Numbered from the stretch's first letter, positions 8,457 through 19,091 are shown. The stretch is 64,000 bases of DNA from Drosophila persimilis (GCF_003286085.1 NW_020825327.1:1550001-1614000); one strand, 5' to 3'. A program made the numbers and translations. Notes: a model not told the origin generated them from the letters alone.

Positions 8457-9995
8457 ATGGCCACGGAGAAGGCGACGGGAGTTAAAATTCGCATGGAAAC
8501 GCTGAAAAAAAGGGAAGGAGAAGCTAAAACCGCCATGCGGCTAGGAGTAAAGATGGCGGCAAAAACGGCTCCGCAGCTTTTGGATTCTAAACTGTTGTGC
8601 AAGAAACCAAACTTGTCGACGAACGTGTCGACAAACATGTCCACGAACACGACAACAAGCATGACATCAAACATTTCTACGACGAAAGAGAGAGAGAAGA
8701 CTGACGCGGTTTGTGTGGCTTCCGTGAGTACGAAAAACGGAAGTAACCGCAAAATCATCGTTAACAAGTATTATGAGGGGCATAAAGGCCCATACATTGT
8801 TTGTATCGACAAAATGAGTGCGAATAATGCCAGAATTGCTATAAACCAGTTTGATCTATCCGATCTGCTGCTGAAACAGGGCATTAGCGATATCGAGGAG
8901 GTTGCTAGGATGGGCTATGGCAGGTGCAAGATTGTGTGCGAGTCGGCGGAGTGTGCAAACGGGCTAGTGGAAAACAGTGTTTTCGCTGCTCAAGGGTACT
9001 CAACCCGAATCTTTAGGCACTTCGTCCAAAAAGCAGGGTTAATTTTTGGGATCCCCGGGCACTACTCGGAGGAACAGCTAGCGGAGCTTGTAACCTCGGA
9101 TATCCCAATTGAGGAGATAGTTCGGATTACGCGAAGGGATAGAGCATCGGGGGAACGTGTACCTACTGGCAGGGTGAAACTCTGGTTCAGAGGAGAGCAG
9201 TTACCAACCAAAATCAATTTTCTTTATTCTAAAGTAGAAGTGAAACCTTTTGTTCAGCTTATTCAATGTTTAAGGTGTTTTAGGTTTGGCCATCTGGCGC
9301 AACATTGCAAGAGTGGAGCGAAATGTTTCAAATGCGGACAAGATCACAGCAAAGATATTATCTGCTCAGGGCTGGTCTGTGCTAACTGCAAGGGGGAACA
9401 TGCTGCCACCCACCCGCAGTGTGAGGCCAGGAAAAAAGCGTACGCCATTCAAAAGTGTATGACACTGGAAAACCTAACTAGAGCTGAGGTCAAGGCTAGA
9501 TATCCGATCCTTTTTGATAGAACTTCCTCCAACCCAAGGGATCAAGGGGAATTTCCTAGACCCAGTTGGCAATCTAACGGCTCCCCTGAATTCTTAAATA
9601 ACAGCTTAGAGTCCGCCAGGGAAATTCATTCTGCCACCTCTTTCGCGGAAGTGACCAAATCCAATAGGGTTGCCGCCCGGAACGCAGAGGCGGCCAAGGC
9701 AGCAGCCAACATGGCAGAGTGGAAGAACTCAATAAACTCAGACTACGTCCAAATGAGCGAGAAATTTGTGAGATCTTCATCCGTGGCATCTTCTCTGGCC
9801 CAGGATAAGCTAAACGCACTAGGAGCCAAACTCACAGCGTTCCTGATTGATCCAAACAACATCATTAAAGGGGATTCTTTAGCGAATAAATTTATTAAGG
9901 AAATTAGAGAATTTGTCAATGCTTCCAACGCAGAACTAGATAGGCGTCAGATTGCCCAAGGGATGGCAGTTGGTTCTCAAAACATCCAACAATGA
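8457..9995 (+). CDS. I-like element ORF1, nucleic-acid-binding protein
   Basis: 512 codons, complete. The N-terminus is basic and Ser/Thr-rich. A central domain, with the IVCIDK and GRVKLWF segments, resembles the RRM-like part of LINE ORF1. Three consecutive zinc knuckles follow (CLRCFRFGHLAQHC, CFKCGQDHSKDIIC, CANCKGEHAATHPQC) and the C-terminal third is charged. In this family ORF1 binds the element RNA and forms the RNP. The stop codon overlaps the ORF2 start in ATGA (9992-9995), which suggests reinitiation. The start is the first ATG, ten bases inside the element. Confidence 0.8.
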   Translation: MATEKATGVKIRMETLKKREGEAKTAMRLGVKMAAKTAPQLLDSKLLCKKPNLSTNVSTNMSTNTTTSMTSNISTTKEREKTDAVCVASVSTKNGSNRKIIVNKYYEGHKGPYIVCIDKMSANNARIAINQFDLSDLLLKQGISDIEEVARMGYGRCKIVCESAECANGLVENSVFAAQGYSTRIFRHFVQKAGLIFGIPGHYSEEQLAELVTSDIPIEEIVRITRRDRASGERVPTGRVKLWFRGEQLPTKINFLYSKVEVKPFVQLIQCLRCFRFGHLAQHCKSGAKCFKCGQDHSKDIICSGLVCANCKGEHAATHPQCEARKKAYAIQKCMTLENLTRAEVKARYPILFDRTSSNPRDQGEFPRPSWQSNGSPEFLNNSLESAREIHSATSFAEVTKSNRVAARNAEAAKAAANMAEWKNSINSDYVQMSEKFVRSSSVASSLAQDKLNALGAKLTAFLIDPNNIIKGDSLANKFIKEIREFVNASNAELDRRQIAQGMAVGSQNIQQ

Positions 9996-12900
9996 AGATT
10001 CTTCAGCTAAATATTCAAAGTCTGACACACAACAACAACAAACAGCTCCTCTCAATGTTCCTAGACAAGAACGCAATAGATATTGCCATCCTCTTAGAGA
10101 TTTGGGTGTTGAACAACGCGGACTGCAGCATTTTAGACTATAACTTTTTCTGCAGGCCCAGAGAGGACGGCTACGGCGGGGTTGGCATCTACGTCAGGAA
10201 AAACATTCAATTCAGCATTTTAAAAATAGAGAACGACTTGGAAATTTTAGGAATAAAAACATTAAACCTCAAGAGCAATTTCAATATTTTTAGCATATAT
10301 GCACCCCCATCAACAACAGTTTCACAGTTTAAATCGGGCACAAAAAAGTTTTTCGAATTCGCGGCTTCGCTTGACATACCCTCAATAGTGGGCGGGGACT
10401 TCAACGCTAGGTCCTCTATCTGGGGAAGTCCGATCTGTGATCGCAAGGGTCGCAGCATTGAGAATTCCACCCGGGAGGCCGGATTTATCTGCCTAAACGA
10501 CGGTTCGCCAACCTTCTCCAGGAGCCCATCTCAATTCTCCGTTCTTGACCTTTCTTTTTCGAACTACAGAAATGGAACTATTAACTGGCAAGTCCTCAAA
10601 ACAAAAATTACGAACAGCAAACACTTCCCAATTGTATTATCAGTGCAAGGCCTAAATGCCCTCCTCCAAGGCAAGAAGATCCTTCACAACAGAATAGCCC
10701 GGATTCTGGGTGCAAGTGATTTCTCAAATCTGGAGGAGCTCAATGAAAAAGTGAAATCCCTGACCTTAAAAAACACGGTCACATTCCCAAGCAAGGACAA
10801 GTACGTTGCTATGAAATGGTGGAACGAGGAAACGGAAAAACTTTTTCGCGTGAGAAACGCTTGCAGGCAAAAATTCTACCTCACCAAAAAATTGGCTGAT
10901 GCCAGAGCAACCTTAGAAGCTGACAAAAATCTACAAAATCACGTAAAAAATCTTAGAAAGCGCAACTTTTCCAAGTTTATAGAAGAGGTCTCCTCATCGC
11001 CCTCTATGTGGAGCAGGGTGAAGAACATCAAAAAATACGGTCAAATTAAAAATGTAGGGAACAAATGGACGAACGAAGATGACAAAAACTTTCTCAATAT
11101 GGTTAAAGCAACCCCATCCACGTCAAACAGAGAAAATTCCTGCCACTTTGTTAGGACCAGACGACCCGGAACCCCTGGAACTGGAAGAATTCCTGGCCTT
11201 CCTAAAAGCCAGGAACCCCAATTCGGCTAGAGGCCCTGATGGCATCTCGTTCAGGATGCTTCAAAAGCTACCAAGTGGGAAAAAACAAGACATTTTTGAA
11301 ATTAGAAATAAAGTATGGCTGAGTGGCGTCATCCCTGAAGTCTGGCGCAGGATAAAAGTGGTACCCATCCCCAAGAAGAATGCAGACCCTACTTCCTTCC
11401 AAAACCATAGGCCGATTTGTTTGATTAACACGCTGTTCAAATCCATAGAGGGGTTGATAAAGTTGAAGCTGGACGAGCACATAGCAAACTGTGACCTGCT
11501 GCCGGACAATCCTATGCCTTCAGGAGAAACAGGTCCAGTCAATCCGGTGAAGTCTAAAGTGATTTACTTCAACAATCGTAGAACTGCGCTAAATATCTCG
11601 CATCAGGGAGTTGAAATCAGACAAGTAGAGCAGATCAAATACCTAGGCAGGACTATCTCAGCAAACAACTCAGCCTCTGGTCACATTGATCTGGCCATCT
11701 CGGAATCGAACAGAAATTGTGCGTTTCTCAGATTACTCAGTGGGTGTCACTATGGTATCAGCCCCAAAAGAGGGCATATATTTTACAAGGCATTTGTCAG
11801 AAGTAGGCTAGAGTACGCGTGCTCATCATTCTGCAACCTGTCCAAATCTGCCTTGGCCAAAATCAAATCCCACTGCAACCATCACCTCAGAAAGTCGCTG
11901 GGGCTGATAATCTGCACTCCCGTTCCTATCATATATCACATGGCAGGAGAACTTCCCCCGGACTACAGGATGAGATTCCTGGCGGCGAAAGAGTTGGTTA
12001 AGGTGTTTGCATTTAATCTCCACGCAAGTGAAACAGTGTCAGCAAATAGGGATTTAAACACGGGCTACGCTAAGGCATATCGGGAGTTTGGCAGCATAAT
12101 AGATAGAGTTGAGGTTTTCGAGAACACAGCTTCATTTTGCAATAAAATTAGCTCCGACTTAGAATTTTTCAAGGGTTCTGCACCCAACAAGAACGCTATA
12201 GACCAGGCAGGTATCATGCTGCTCCACGGGGAAAAGAAGGATCAGCTGACAAAGGGTGGTTTTGAAATCTATTAAACGGATGGGTCACTCGCAGATGGGC
12301 ATTCCAGCGCCGCTTTCCTGCACGATAGGACAGGTTTTTTAGATAGCTATTACACGCACAAAACCCTTTCCTCGTTGTCCGCCGAGCTCCTTGCTATCGA
12401 GAAGGCATTGGACCATGCTATTTTGTACAATTTTCCTCGTGTCGCGCTCCTGACAGACAGCAGAAACGGCGCCCTCATTCTGGCGAAGAACATTCAGGAT
12501 AACTCTATCGCCTACAAAATCAGAGAAAAGATCCAACAAAATCCACATCTAAGAACTGTAGAGGTTCACTACATTCCCGGACACGCTAACATCCCTCAGA
12601 ACACTTCAGTCGACGCAGCAGCCAAAGAAGCCCACAGACGAGGAAAATACACAGTGGTTAAATGGAACCTTAAAGACGCTATGTGCGAAATACACAGAAT
12701 CTTAAAAGCAGAATGGGAGAGAGAATACGCCGAGTTTGCTAGTATCAAGCACCGAGGTTACTGCTCGCTTTTCCCCTCAACATCATCCAAACCGTGGTTC
12801 CTAAATAAAACTAAACTTAAAGCCATTGACGCTAAAAGAATCAACAGACTGCTTAGTGGTAACGCATTCGATAGGCTCACTTTCGCCAAAATGCATGTAG

Positions 12901-13103
12901 TTCCTAGCAACATATGTGATACATGCGATAGTATCGATAACGCCTCGCATTTAATTTTCAATTGTACAAAGTACAACACAACAAGGCAAAACTTACCATC
13001 TCTAAGAAAATATAATGATATTTACAAATTCTTTGAAAAAGAAAACATCAGCGCGTACCAAACACTAATTGACTTCATCGACGAAACTGATGTAAAGCTA
13101 TAA
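9992..13103 (+). pseudogene. I-like element ORF2: endonuclease, deleted RT, RNase H
   Basis: The endonuclease (9992 to about 10680) shows LQLNIQS, then IYAPPST and GGDFNARSSIWG, as in LINE AP endonucleases. A frameshift near 11120-11150 moves the frame. The following region has the RT finger motif RGPDGIS and the QNHRPICLIN segment. After LLPDN, at about 11505, the sequence jumps to a segment that normally lies after the catalytic YxDD box, so the palm is missing. An in-frame TAA at 12273-12275 falls just before the RNase H motif TDGS; the frame then stays open to 13103 with a C-terminal HCCC-like finger (CDTCDSIDNASH). Three independent lesions make it dead. Confidence 0.8.
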
Positions 13104-13229
13104 ACAGTACTCCAACATCTTCTATTCTTTGACTTGGCAATTTCCACCTTCAAAAGGCGGGCGGCCAAATAATCCCACGCTACTCACGGGTAGTTTGGTA
13201 ACTTAAATCCTAAAAAAAAAAAAAAGAAA
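13104..13229 (+). other. 3' UTR and A-tail of the I-like element
   Basis: About 110 bp of non-coding sequence followed by a run of about 13 adenines and a few irregular bases, ending where the target duplication begins. Confidence 0.7.
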
Positions 13230-14985
13230 ATCTGCTACTGGAAAGTACGGTAACACAATACAAGGCCGAAAAAAGTTAACTTAAATTATTCATTAAAGAA
13301 GATTTTACTTTGGAAGCGCAAGTATCAAAGGAAAAAAGATGGAAAATGTATTGTAATCGCGGCAAAGGCTACGGAAAGATTCATGATCAGAGTAGTTTGA
13401 AGGACAGAGAGAAGACGGAGAGGAATGTAATGCCTAGTCGGGCGGGATGGGACAGCAATTCTGATAAGGCTAATGAGGGCCGAAGATTCAACCTCGGCTA
13501 GGAGAAGTTTGTGGAGAAAGAGAATTCCATGACAAGCTCTACGGCTTTCAAGAGAGTGCAAGTTAATGAGGCGCAGCCGACTGTCATAAGAAGGAATATG
13601 ACGAGAGGGGTCCCAATTAAGTACGCGCAGGGCAAAGTTAAGGAATTGTTTTTGTACGGACTCAAGCATATCCTGATATTTTTGGTAAGACCAGATTTTG
13701 GGGAGACCAGATACAGGAACCATATTCCAAGATAGGCCGTACAAGAGAAATGTAGAGTAGTTTAGTGGTATAGGGGTCAGAAAATTCCTTCGACCATCTT
13801 TTGATAAAGCCAAGGACTCCTTTGGCTTTATTCGAAATAGCGGATATATGAAAATTAAAACATAAGTTCGGAACGAAGATAATGCCTAAGTCATTAACTT
13901 TGTACAGGCGTTCCAAGGAAATGTTTTTAATTGTGAAGTCAAAAAGGTAAGGCTTGTTGCGATGGAAGGTCATGACGTTACATTTGGAAATTTTAAGAGC
14001 TCTTCCTCTTAATTCTCTTCCGTTAATAGTACACCAATTGTTGAGAGCGTCGAGATCCGATTGAAGAAATAACGGGGACACCGGATCGCTGTAGGAAAAA
14101 CATAGCTTGACATCGTCAGCATACATTAGGACTCGTGAATTCGTTAAAATTTGGGGAAGATCGTTGATAAACAGGTTAAATAATAAGGGCCCGAGATGGC
14201 TACCTTGCGGCACACCCGAAGAGACAAAAACTGGTTTAAAAAGAGAAGATTGGAAGCAGACACGCTGAGAATGATTGCTAAGGTACGCATTAGTCCAGTG
14301 AAGAATTTTAGTCGGAAATCCTAGTAGAGATAGTTTGTGGATGAGGAGATTGTGATTAACTGAATCGAAAGCTTTACTAAAATCAGTATGAACTACATCA
14401 GTTTGACATTGCTTTCCAAATCCTGCAGTTACATAGGAGGAAAATTCAACGAGGTTAGACGAAACTGAGCGACGTTTTGCAAATCCGTGCTGTGATTCTG
14501 ATAACAGGGAACTACAGAAGTGTTGGAGCTGAGAAATAATAATTTTTTCGAAGAGCTTAGGAATGGCAGATAAATTATAGATACACCGGAAGTTTGAGAC
14601 GTCTGATTTAGACCCCTTTTTATGAATAGGAATTATGTATGATTCCTTCCAGACGGTGGGAAAATCACCAAACTCGAGAGAGAGGTTGAACAGTTTTAAG
14701 AGAGGCACGCAAAGTGAATCCGCACAAAGTTTAAGCACGGCACTGGGAACCAAATCTGGACCAGTGGAGAAAGAAAATTAGTTAGAAGGCCATCATAATC
14801 AATAAAGGGGGGATGGATACAACTTGCACTATTTAAAGGGATAGGATATGAGTGCGCGGCAGGATAGTCGTTAGGTGAAGCGAATATGGGCATGTTATTA
14901 GAAGGAGCAGAGTAGCAACGTTGAAAAAATGAAGCAAATTGGTTAGCGATATCGGAATTTTTATCTGCGTAATGTATGTATTTGT
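13230..14985 (-). mobile_element. CR1-like non-LTR element, left copy
   Basis: A 5'-truncated minus-strand element with the RT and 3' UTR. Its last ~36 bp lie beyond the inserted LINE at 8411-8446. The 5' end at 14985 abuts a block that is also found in the Polr3A promoter. The 3' end abuts the duplicated host flank at 8410. The portion 13230-13891 is repeated in inverted orientation at 16931-17596. Confidence 0.75.
13325..14985 (-). pseudogene. CR1-like reverse transcriptase
   Basis: The minus-strand frame 14753-13662 contains the RT blocks IIPIHKKGSK, SQHGFAKRRS, TDFSKAFDSVNH, SSGVPQGSHLGPLLF and LMYADDV (YADD at 14112-14123), as expected for the CR1/jockey group. An upstream pre-RT segment at about 14700-14985 is in a different frame. 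After WSPQ a short out-of-frame segment shifts the C-terminal thumb region (13325-13813) to another frame. The right copy at 16931-17596 has the same lesion, so it predates the duplication. Confidence 0.75.
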
Positions 14986-15090
14986 ATGCTATCGATAATA
15001 TTTAATTGAGCGATATGTCCCGGGGTTTTTTTTTGTCCATCGATTTATCGTTCGAAAGCAAACGGTGGGATTTCGAAGACTATATTATGT
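14986..15090 (-). promoter_or_regulatory. Displaced copy of the Polr3A promoter block with a DRE box
   Basis: The reverse complement of this stretch matches 26480-26571 immediately upstream of Polr3A at high identity. Shared landmarks are TTCGAAATCCCA, CGTTTGCTTT, a near-DRE (ATCGATGG), GGGACATATCG, CAATTAAATATTATCG and a perfect TATCGATA at 14990-14997. DRE is the binding site of DREF in Drosophila housekeeping promoters. Here it faces into the CR1-like element, not a gene. Confidence 0.6.
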
Positions 15091-15300
15091 ATTTTATTAA
15101 CGTTTAAAATGTTACTTTTTAGACGTGCTATTACATCTCTAATTTGAACTGTATGCAAAGATGTTAGCCTTTTTTGATTATTTAGATGAAGAGTTACTAT
15201 TTCGTTGTACTTTGTCATGAGGATTTCAGTTTTACTATTGTACGCGTTGTGATAGGCACACTTTTATTTAAGCATTTGTATGATTTGTCAAATTCGGTTC
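15091..15300 (-). pseudogene. gag-like remnant of the 412-like element
   Basis: A minus-strand frame is open from about 15258 to 15090 (for example NNQKRLTSLHTVQIRDVIAR), lysine- and asparagine-rich and mostly helical as expected near a gag N-terminus. A stop/frame change near 15270 separates it from another short open stretch. Assignment rests on position after the leader frames. Confidence 0.35.
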
Positions 15301-15404
15301 TATTGTTTGAAATTTAGCTTACTATCTCATTCCATTCCATAGATGTTCGGATCTACTTTATTATTATTAATAAGCATTTATTTTCTTTTAAACAAAATTT
15401 TCAT

Positions 15405-15605
15405 TTATATATTTTGGGTGTATCTTTTCTTAAGATGCTTGTTATGCATTGTATAAAGTTTAGGAACAAGCATTCCCGAAATTAAAATGAATATTATTAA
15501 TAACTGAGTCCATAGACGTCCTATGTCCTCGGTATGATCAACAACTTCAACTTTATTAACGACATTGGCCGTTGGATTTTCAACTTTAGACTCTGTTTTA
15601 CCCAT
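15405..15605 (-). CDS. Small membrane-type ORF of the 412-like element
   Basis: 66 codons starting MGKTES, which matches the N-myristoylation pattern (Gly at 2, Ser at 6). A hydrophobic segment (LLIIFILISGMLVP) and a basic tail (HNKHLKKRY) follow. From memory, short frames of this kind precede gag in some 412-group elements. The role is unknown; membrane targeting is inferred from the sequence only. Confidence 0.45.
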   Translation of the reverse strand: MGKTESKVENPTANVVNKVEVVDHTEDIGRLWTQLLIIFILISGMLVPKLYTMHNKHLKKRYTQNI

Positions 15606-15856
15606 GATTAATTATTGGGTTTTTCTTCTATTGTCAAAATAATAATTTTTTTTTTTGAGTAAATTATTAAGTGGATTTGGATAACATTTTGTTCCTAACT
15701 AATTGGCGTATGGATTTATGGGCCAAACTTCTCATCGGGCAATGCAATTATTGCTCAATGGTACATTTTACTTTTTGATTATTTATATATATAAGTAAAA
15801 CTAAATATTATTATATGCTGCTGTCGTGTTGTCTTCTTTGCGTTTCCTTCGGAGGT

Positions 15857-15940
15857 GCAAGAGGCGGCCTATATGCCACTCGCACTTTATTCCTGCGCTG
15901 GCGCAAGAGGCGGTCCTATGGCTCTCGCACTTTATTCCTG
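15857..15940. repeat. Two imperfect tandem copies of about 45 bp
   Basis: GCAAGAGGCGG followed by CTCGCACTTTATTCCTG occurs at 15857-15895 and again at 15903-15940, within the leader of the 412-like element. Confidence 0.65.
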
Positions 15941-15975
15941 GCCCAGCTTGGCGCGTTGGGCGGGGCCGGTGCTGG

Positions 15976-16323
15976 TCATCGCACAGGGTTTTGGCACGTT
16001 CCATAGCAGCCGACGTTGTAGAGCGGGCCTCCGCAATCGGCCGGGCACTTCTTTTTAAATTTTGGTAGTTCTTTTTTGGGTGGAGGAGAAGTTTTAGTTT
16101 TGTCGAATATTGATTTGATACTTGAGTGAGAGGGGGTGGAGCTCTTTTTCTGTCGTTTTTGGTCTTGTTGCCAAGACTCTATATGATCTATTTTGTCATA
16201 TATCTCGCTGGCCGTCTCCCAACGTGGTGGTTCGTTGGTGGCTAGTAATTTTAAAAGTTGGGCTTTTTCTCTTCTTTGTCTTACTTTTATTCCACTGCAT
16301 TTTTTATTTTTGAGCCCACTCAT
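15976..16323 (-). CDS. First short ORF of the 412-like element
   Basis: 115 codons, very basic (KVRQRREKAQLLKLL, KKELPKFKKK), starting about 120 bp inside the primer site. A cysteine-containing C-terminal tail (CPADCGGPLYNVGCYGTC) is visible. I recognise it only as the first short frame of the element; a nucleic-acid-binding role would fit the charge but is not shown. Confidence 0.4.
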   Translation of the reverse strand: MSGLKNKKCSGIKVRQRREKAQLLKLLATNEPPRWETASEIYDKIDHIESWQQDQKRQKKSSTPSHSSIKSIFDKTKTSPPPKKELPKFKKKCPADCGGPLYNVGCYGTCQNPVR

Positions 16324-16440
16324 CCTCTACTCACTCAGTATTTTAATCCTCCTTTTTTGTCCAGTGCCTTAGTTTTATTGTTTTGTTTATCACTTTTCAC
16401 ATTTTTTTTTTTTAACACTTATGTGCCTTGAGCTTTTAGC

Positions 16441-16458
16441 TCTCAGTCACGGTCGCCA
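16441..16458 (-). other. Primer binding site, arginine-tRNA type
   Basis: The minus strand reads TGGCGACCGTGACTGAGA directly after the LTR. This is the primer-site type known for 412 and mdg1 elements. Confidence 0.7.
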
Positions 16459-16930
16459 TGTAAAGAGTTTTATTTGATAGAAGAAGGTCCGTTGTGTTTG
16501 AGTTCTGATAAGTGAATGTTTATTGGAATATTTTTGAGGGATAGCCTAGGGTACAATTTTTCTTATGTTTATCGGAGAGCGAGAGTTCTCCCATGCATCT
16601 TATGAAGAGAGTACCACTGCATTAGTATTAGTGCGAGCGGTCTCTGCCTGAGTGTATATTAATGCATGATCAGCATTAAGTGGATTATTGAAAGAGACCC
16701 TTAGCCTCAGTATGAGGGCGTTGGGGTTCTGCCTGTGTTTTTGGGAAAAGATTGATCAGCAGTTTGGGCAGCTAGCTGATCCGCGCTCAAGAGGCAGATC
16801 ATGTTGCTGTTCAGATGGAATGTGTAACATAAACAATAGTTGTTTATGTCACTGCGTTTATATACGCGCTTATATATAAGTTTATATATATAACAGAGTA
16901 TTACATATGCACACGCATGGGTTCGCTACA
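16459..16930 (-). repeat. 5' LTR of the 412-like element (472 bp)
   Basis: On the + strand it begins TGTAAAGAG and ends GTTCGCTACA, giving TGTA...TACA inverted ends. The inner border is set by the primer site and the outer border by the abrupt start of CR1-like sequence at 16931. Confidence 0.7.
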
Positions 16931-16959
16931 ACTTAGGCATTATCTTCGTACCTAACTTA

Positions 16960-17495
16960 TGTTTTAAAAGGAGTCGAAGGAGTCCTTGGCCTTATCAAAA
17001 GATGGTCGAAGGAATTTTCTGACACCTATACCACTAATCTACTCTACGTTTCTCTTATAAGGCCTATCTTGGAATATGGTTCCTGTATGTGGTCTCCCCA
17101 AAATCTGGTCTTACCAAAAATATCAGGATATGCTTGAGTCCGTACAAAAACAATTCCTTAACTTTGCCCTGCGCGTACTTAATTGGGGCCCCTCTCGTCA
17201 TATTCCTTCTTATGACAGTCGGCTGCGCCTCATTAGCTTGCACTCTCTTGAAAGCCGTAGAACTTGTCATGGAATTCTCTTTCTCCACAAACTTCTCCTA
17301 GCCGAGGTTGAATCTTCGGCCCTCATTAGCCTTATCAGAATTGCTGTCCCATCCCGCCCGACTAGGCATTACTTTCCTCTCCGTCTTCTCTCTGTCCTTC
17401 AAACTACTCTGACCATGAATCTTTCCGTAGCCTTTGCCGCGATTACAATACATTTTTCCATCTTTTTTCCTTTGATACTTGCGCTTCCAAAGTAA
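16960..17495 (+). pseudogene. CR1-like RT C-terminal region, right copy
   Basis: The first frame runs through IKRWSKEFSDTY and LEYGSCMWSPQ and then shifts. The thumb/C-terminal region (17076-17495) is in another frame and ends at the 3' UTR. The frame break is shared with the left copy. Confidence 0.7.
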
Positions 17496-17591
17496 AATCT
17501 TCTTTAATGAATAATTTAAGTTAACTTTTTTCGGCCTTGTATTGTGTTACCGTACTTTCCAGTAGCAGATAATTTTATGATTTGTACATTC

Positions 17592-17596
17592 CTATT
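17592..17596. other. Left target-site duplication of composite element B
   Basis: CTATT here and again at 25661-25665 bracket the whole LTR-body-LTR-partial body-LTR array. Confidence 0.75.
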
Positions 17597-17958
17597 TGTT
17601 TGAGATGCCAAGCTTTTTTGGCACCTATGTGTTTCAAAAATGAAAAGAGATTTTGGGTTAAACTTTATAATTCGTATTTAATCTTGGTGGCTTAGCGGAA
17701 GCCGATTGCTTGCTATTGCCAGATAAACTTTATGCGAGATCGATATGCAACCAATGCGCAGAGGGGTTAGCATAGAACTAAACTATAGACGACGGCGTTA
17801 GATCAAAGTGATTGCCGAAGTGGCGGCAGCAGATCTCCTTTAGCGGGAGAGCGCAGCAGCTCTGCAGAAAGTCAACGCTTTACAACATAGGCGGCTCTCT
17901 CTGCTCATACAATAATAATGTTAAAGTTACGGTTATTATTCAGCGGCTGGCCCGAACA
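17597..17958 (-). repeat. Element B, left outer LTR (362 bp)
   Basis: + strand start TGTTTGAGATGCC, end GGCCCGAACA (TGTT...AACA ends). It lacks the second copy of a 31 bp direct repeat present in the other two LTRs. It joins gag coding sequence directly at 17959 (CCGAACA then GACGGG), so the pol of unit B2 was deleted. Confidence 0.85.
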
Positions 17959-19091
17959 GACGGGTCGGCGGAAGAGTTGGAAGCTACAAACGTTTTCTTA
18001 ACCTGCGTATAGGAATGGTTTTTTCCCACCTGATCGCTACTAGCGTGTGTCGCTGCAGCATATTCCAATCGCTCCATTTTCTGGCAGCGTTGCTGCAAGA
18101 ATTCGAAGAATTCCTCTGCGGTAGGTATAGCATCCGACGATGTGTGCTCCTCCCATTTGGTTTGCGTCTTCGAATCCAACTTCTGCAGCAGCATATTGAT
18201 GACCATGAATCCTGAAATCTCCTCAGCAGTTCCCAATGTCTGCAACGCTCGCATGTGTAAGTTGACTGCATCCGAAAACTCCCGAAGCCTTTTAGCAGAA
18301 GGCGGGTCTACCCTCTTTAGCCCAAGAATCTTCTTGATGTGTGCCTGGAAAACAAGTCTTGTGTTATTAAAGCGTTTATTAAGTATATCCAGAGCCGCAC
18401 GATAATTGGCACTGGAGAGCTCCAACGATCGAACCGCATCCAAAGCCGCATCAGCGAGGCAAGAGCGAAGGTGCTGGAATTTCTCGATGTCACTGAGATC
18501 CGCATCCGCTTCAATCACCGATTTGAACATTGCCATAAAATCCGAGAACTCGACGTATCCACCAGAAAACTTAGGCACCTTCAGCTCAGGAAGTCGCTGC
18601 TTGTGAGCCATGATGATGGTACTATGTCCGGAATGGCTTGGCAGAGTCGTAGAATGGGCAGCGGCGTGTGACTGGCTTACTTCAACAGCAGCCAGCAACT
18701 CAGCTTTCAACGATATGAAAAGAGTATCGAAGATTTCGCGCAGCTCACTCCCAATCTCGTTTTGATCGAGAGCCTCCAATTCATTATGGGCCTTATTAAA
18801 TTCCTCTCGAATTTCTGCCAACATATCAAGGCGCACCTCGACTTCCGCGGCGGTCAGCTTATCAATTTTATTCCCCGCGAAGGATTCGCCAAGCCTGTGC
18901 AATCGATCATATAATGACTGACTTTTACGCTTATACAGACTCAGTCTGGAATCAACCACCACAATATTTCCGCCCGCGCCTGTATTCGGATCGTTGTCCT
19001 TGTTAACCGTTGTGCAATTCGACACAACAACGGAAAATGAAATACCGCTTAAGCGACGATGTATAGACGCGAGAGCGAGAATGCAAGACAC
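17959..19091 (-). pseudogene. Element B2 gag, 3'-truncated
   Basis: The minus-strand gag starts at 19091 (MSCILALASIH) and follows B1 gag almost residue for residue through LPELKVPKFSGGYVEF to the region before the zinc knuckles, where it joins LTR sequence at 17958. The knuckles, protease and everything downstream are lost. Confidence 0.85.

Larger units (their letters stand above)
8447..13229 (+). mobile_element. I-like non-LTR retrotransposon, about 4.8 kb, defective
   Basis: A + strand LINE with ORF1, ORF2 (endonuclease, RT, RNase H), a short 3' UTR and an A-rich tail. It is flanked by the duplicated target ATCTGCTACTGGAAA (about 8433-8447 and 13231-13245) and sits inside the 3' end of a minus-strand CR1-like element. 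A terminal RNase H domain and three CCHC knuckles in ORF1 fit the I/LOA group; the exact clade is uncertain. The RT core is deleted, so this copy cannot move itself. Confidence 0.8.
15091..16930 (-). mobile_element. 412/mdg1-like LTR retrotransposon, 5' fragment
   Basis: A minus-strand 5' end: LTR (16459-16930), arginine-tRNA-type primer site, leader with two short frames, and the beginning of a gag-like frame that breaks off at about 15090. The LTR start TGTAGC, LTR end TTTACA and primer site TGGCGACC are hallmarks of the 412/mdg1 group. The rest of gag, pol and the 3' LTR are absent. Confidence 0.7.
16931..17596 (+). mobile_element. CR1-like element 3' part, right copy of the inverted duplication
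   Basis: Nearly identical in reverse complement to 13230-13891 plus 8411-8446, including the 3' UTR and the final TTGTACATTCCTATT. It lacks the I-like LINE insert, so the LINE entered the left copy after the duplication. Element B is inserted at its 3' border, and the same host flank as in the left copy continues at 25661. Confidence 0.8.

Noticed and set aside
18015-18671. + strand frames opposite B gag (also 23751-24613)
   Set aside because: Antisense shadows of gag that recur in both B units only because the gag sequence is duplicated.
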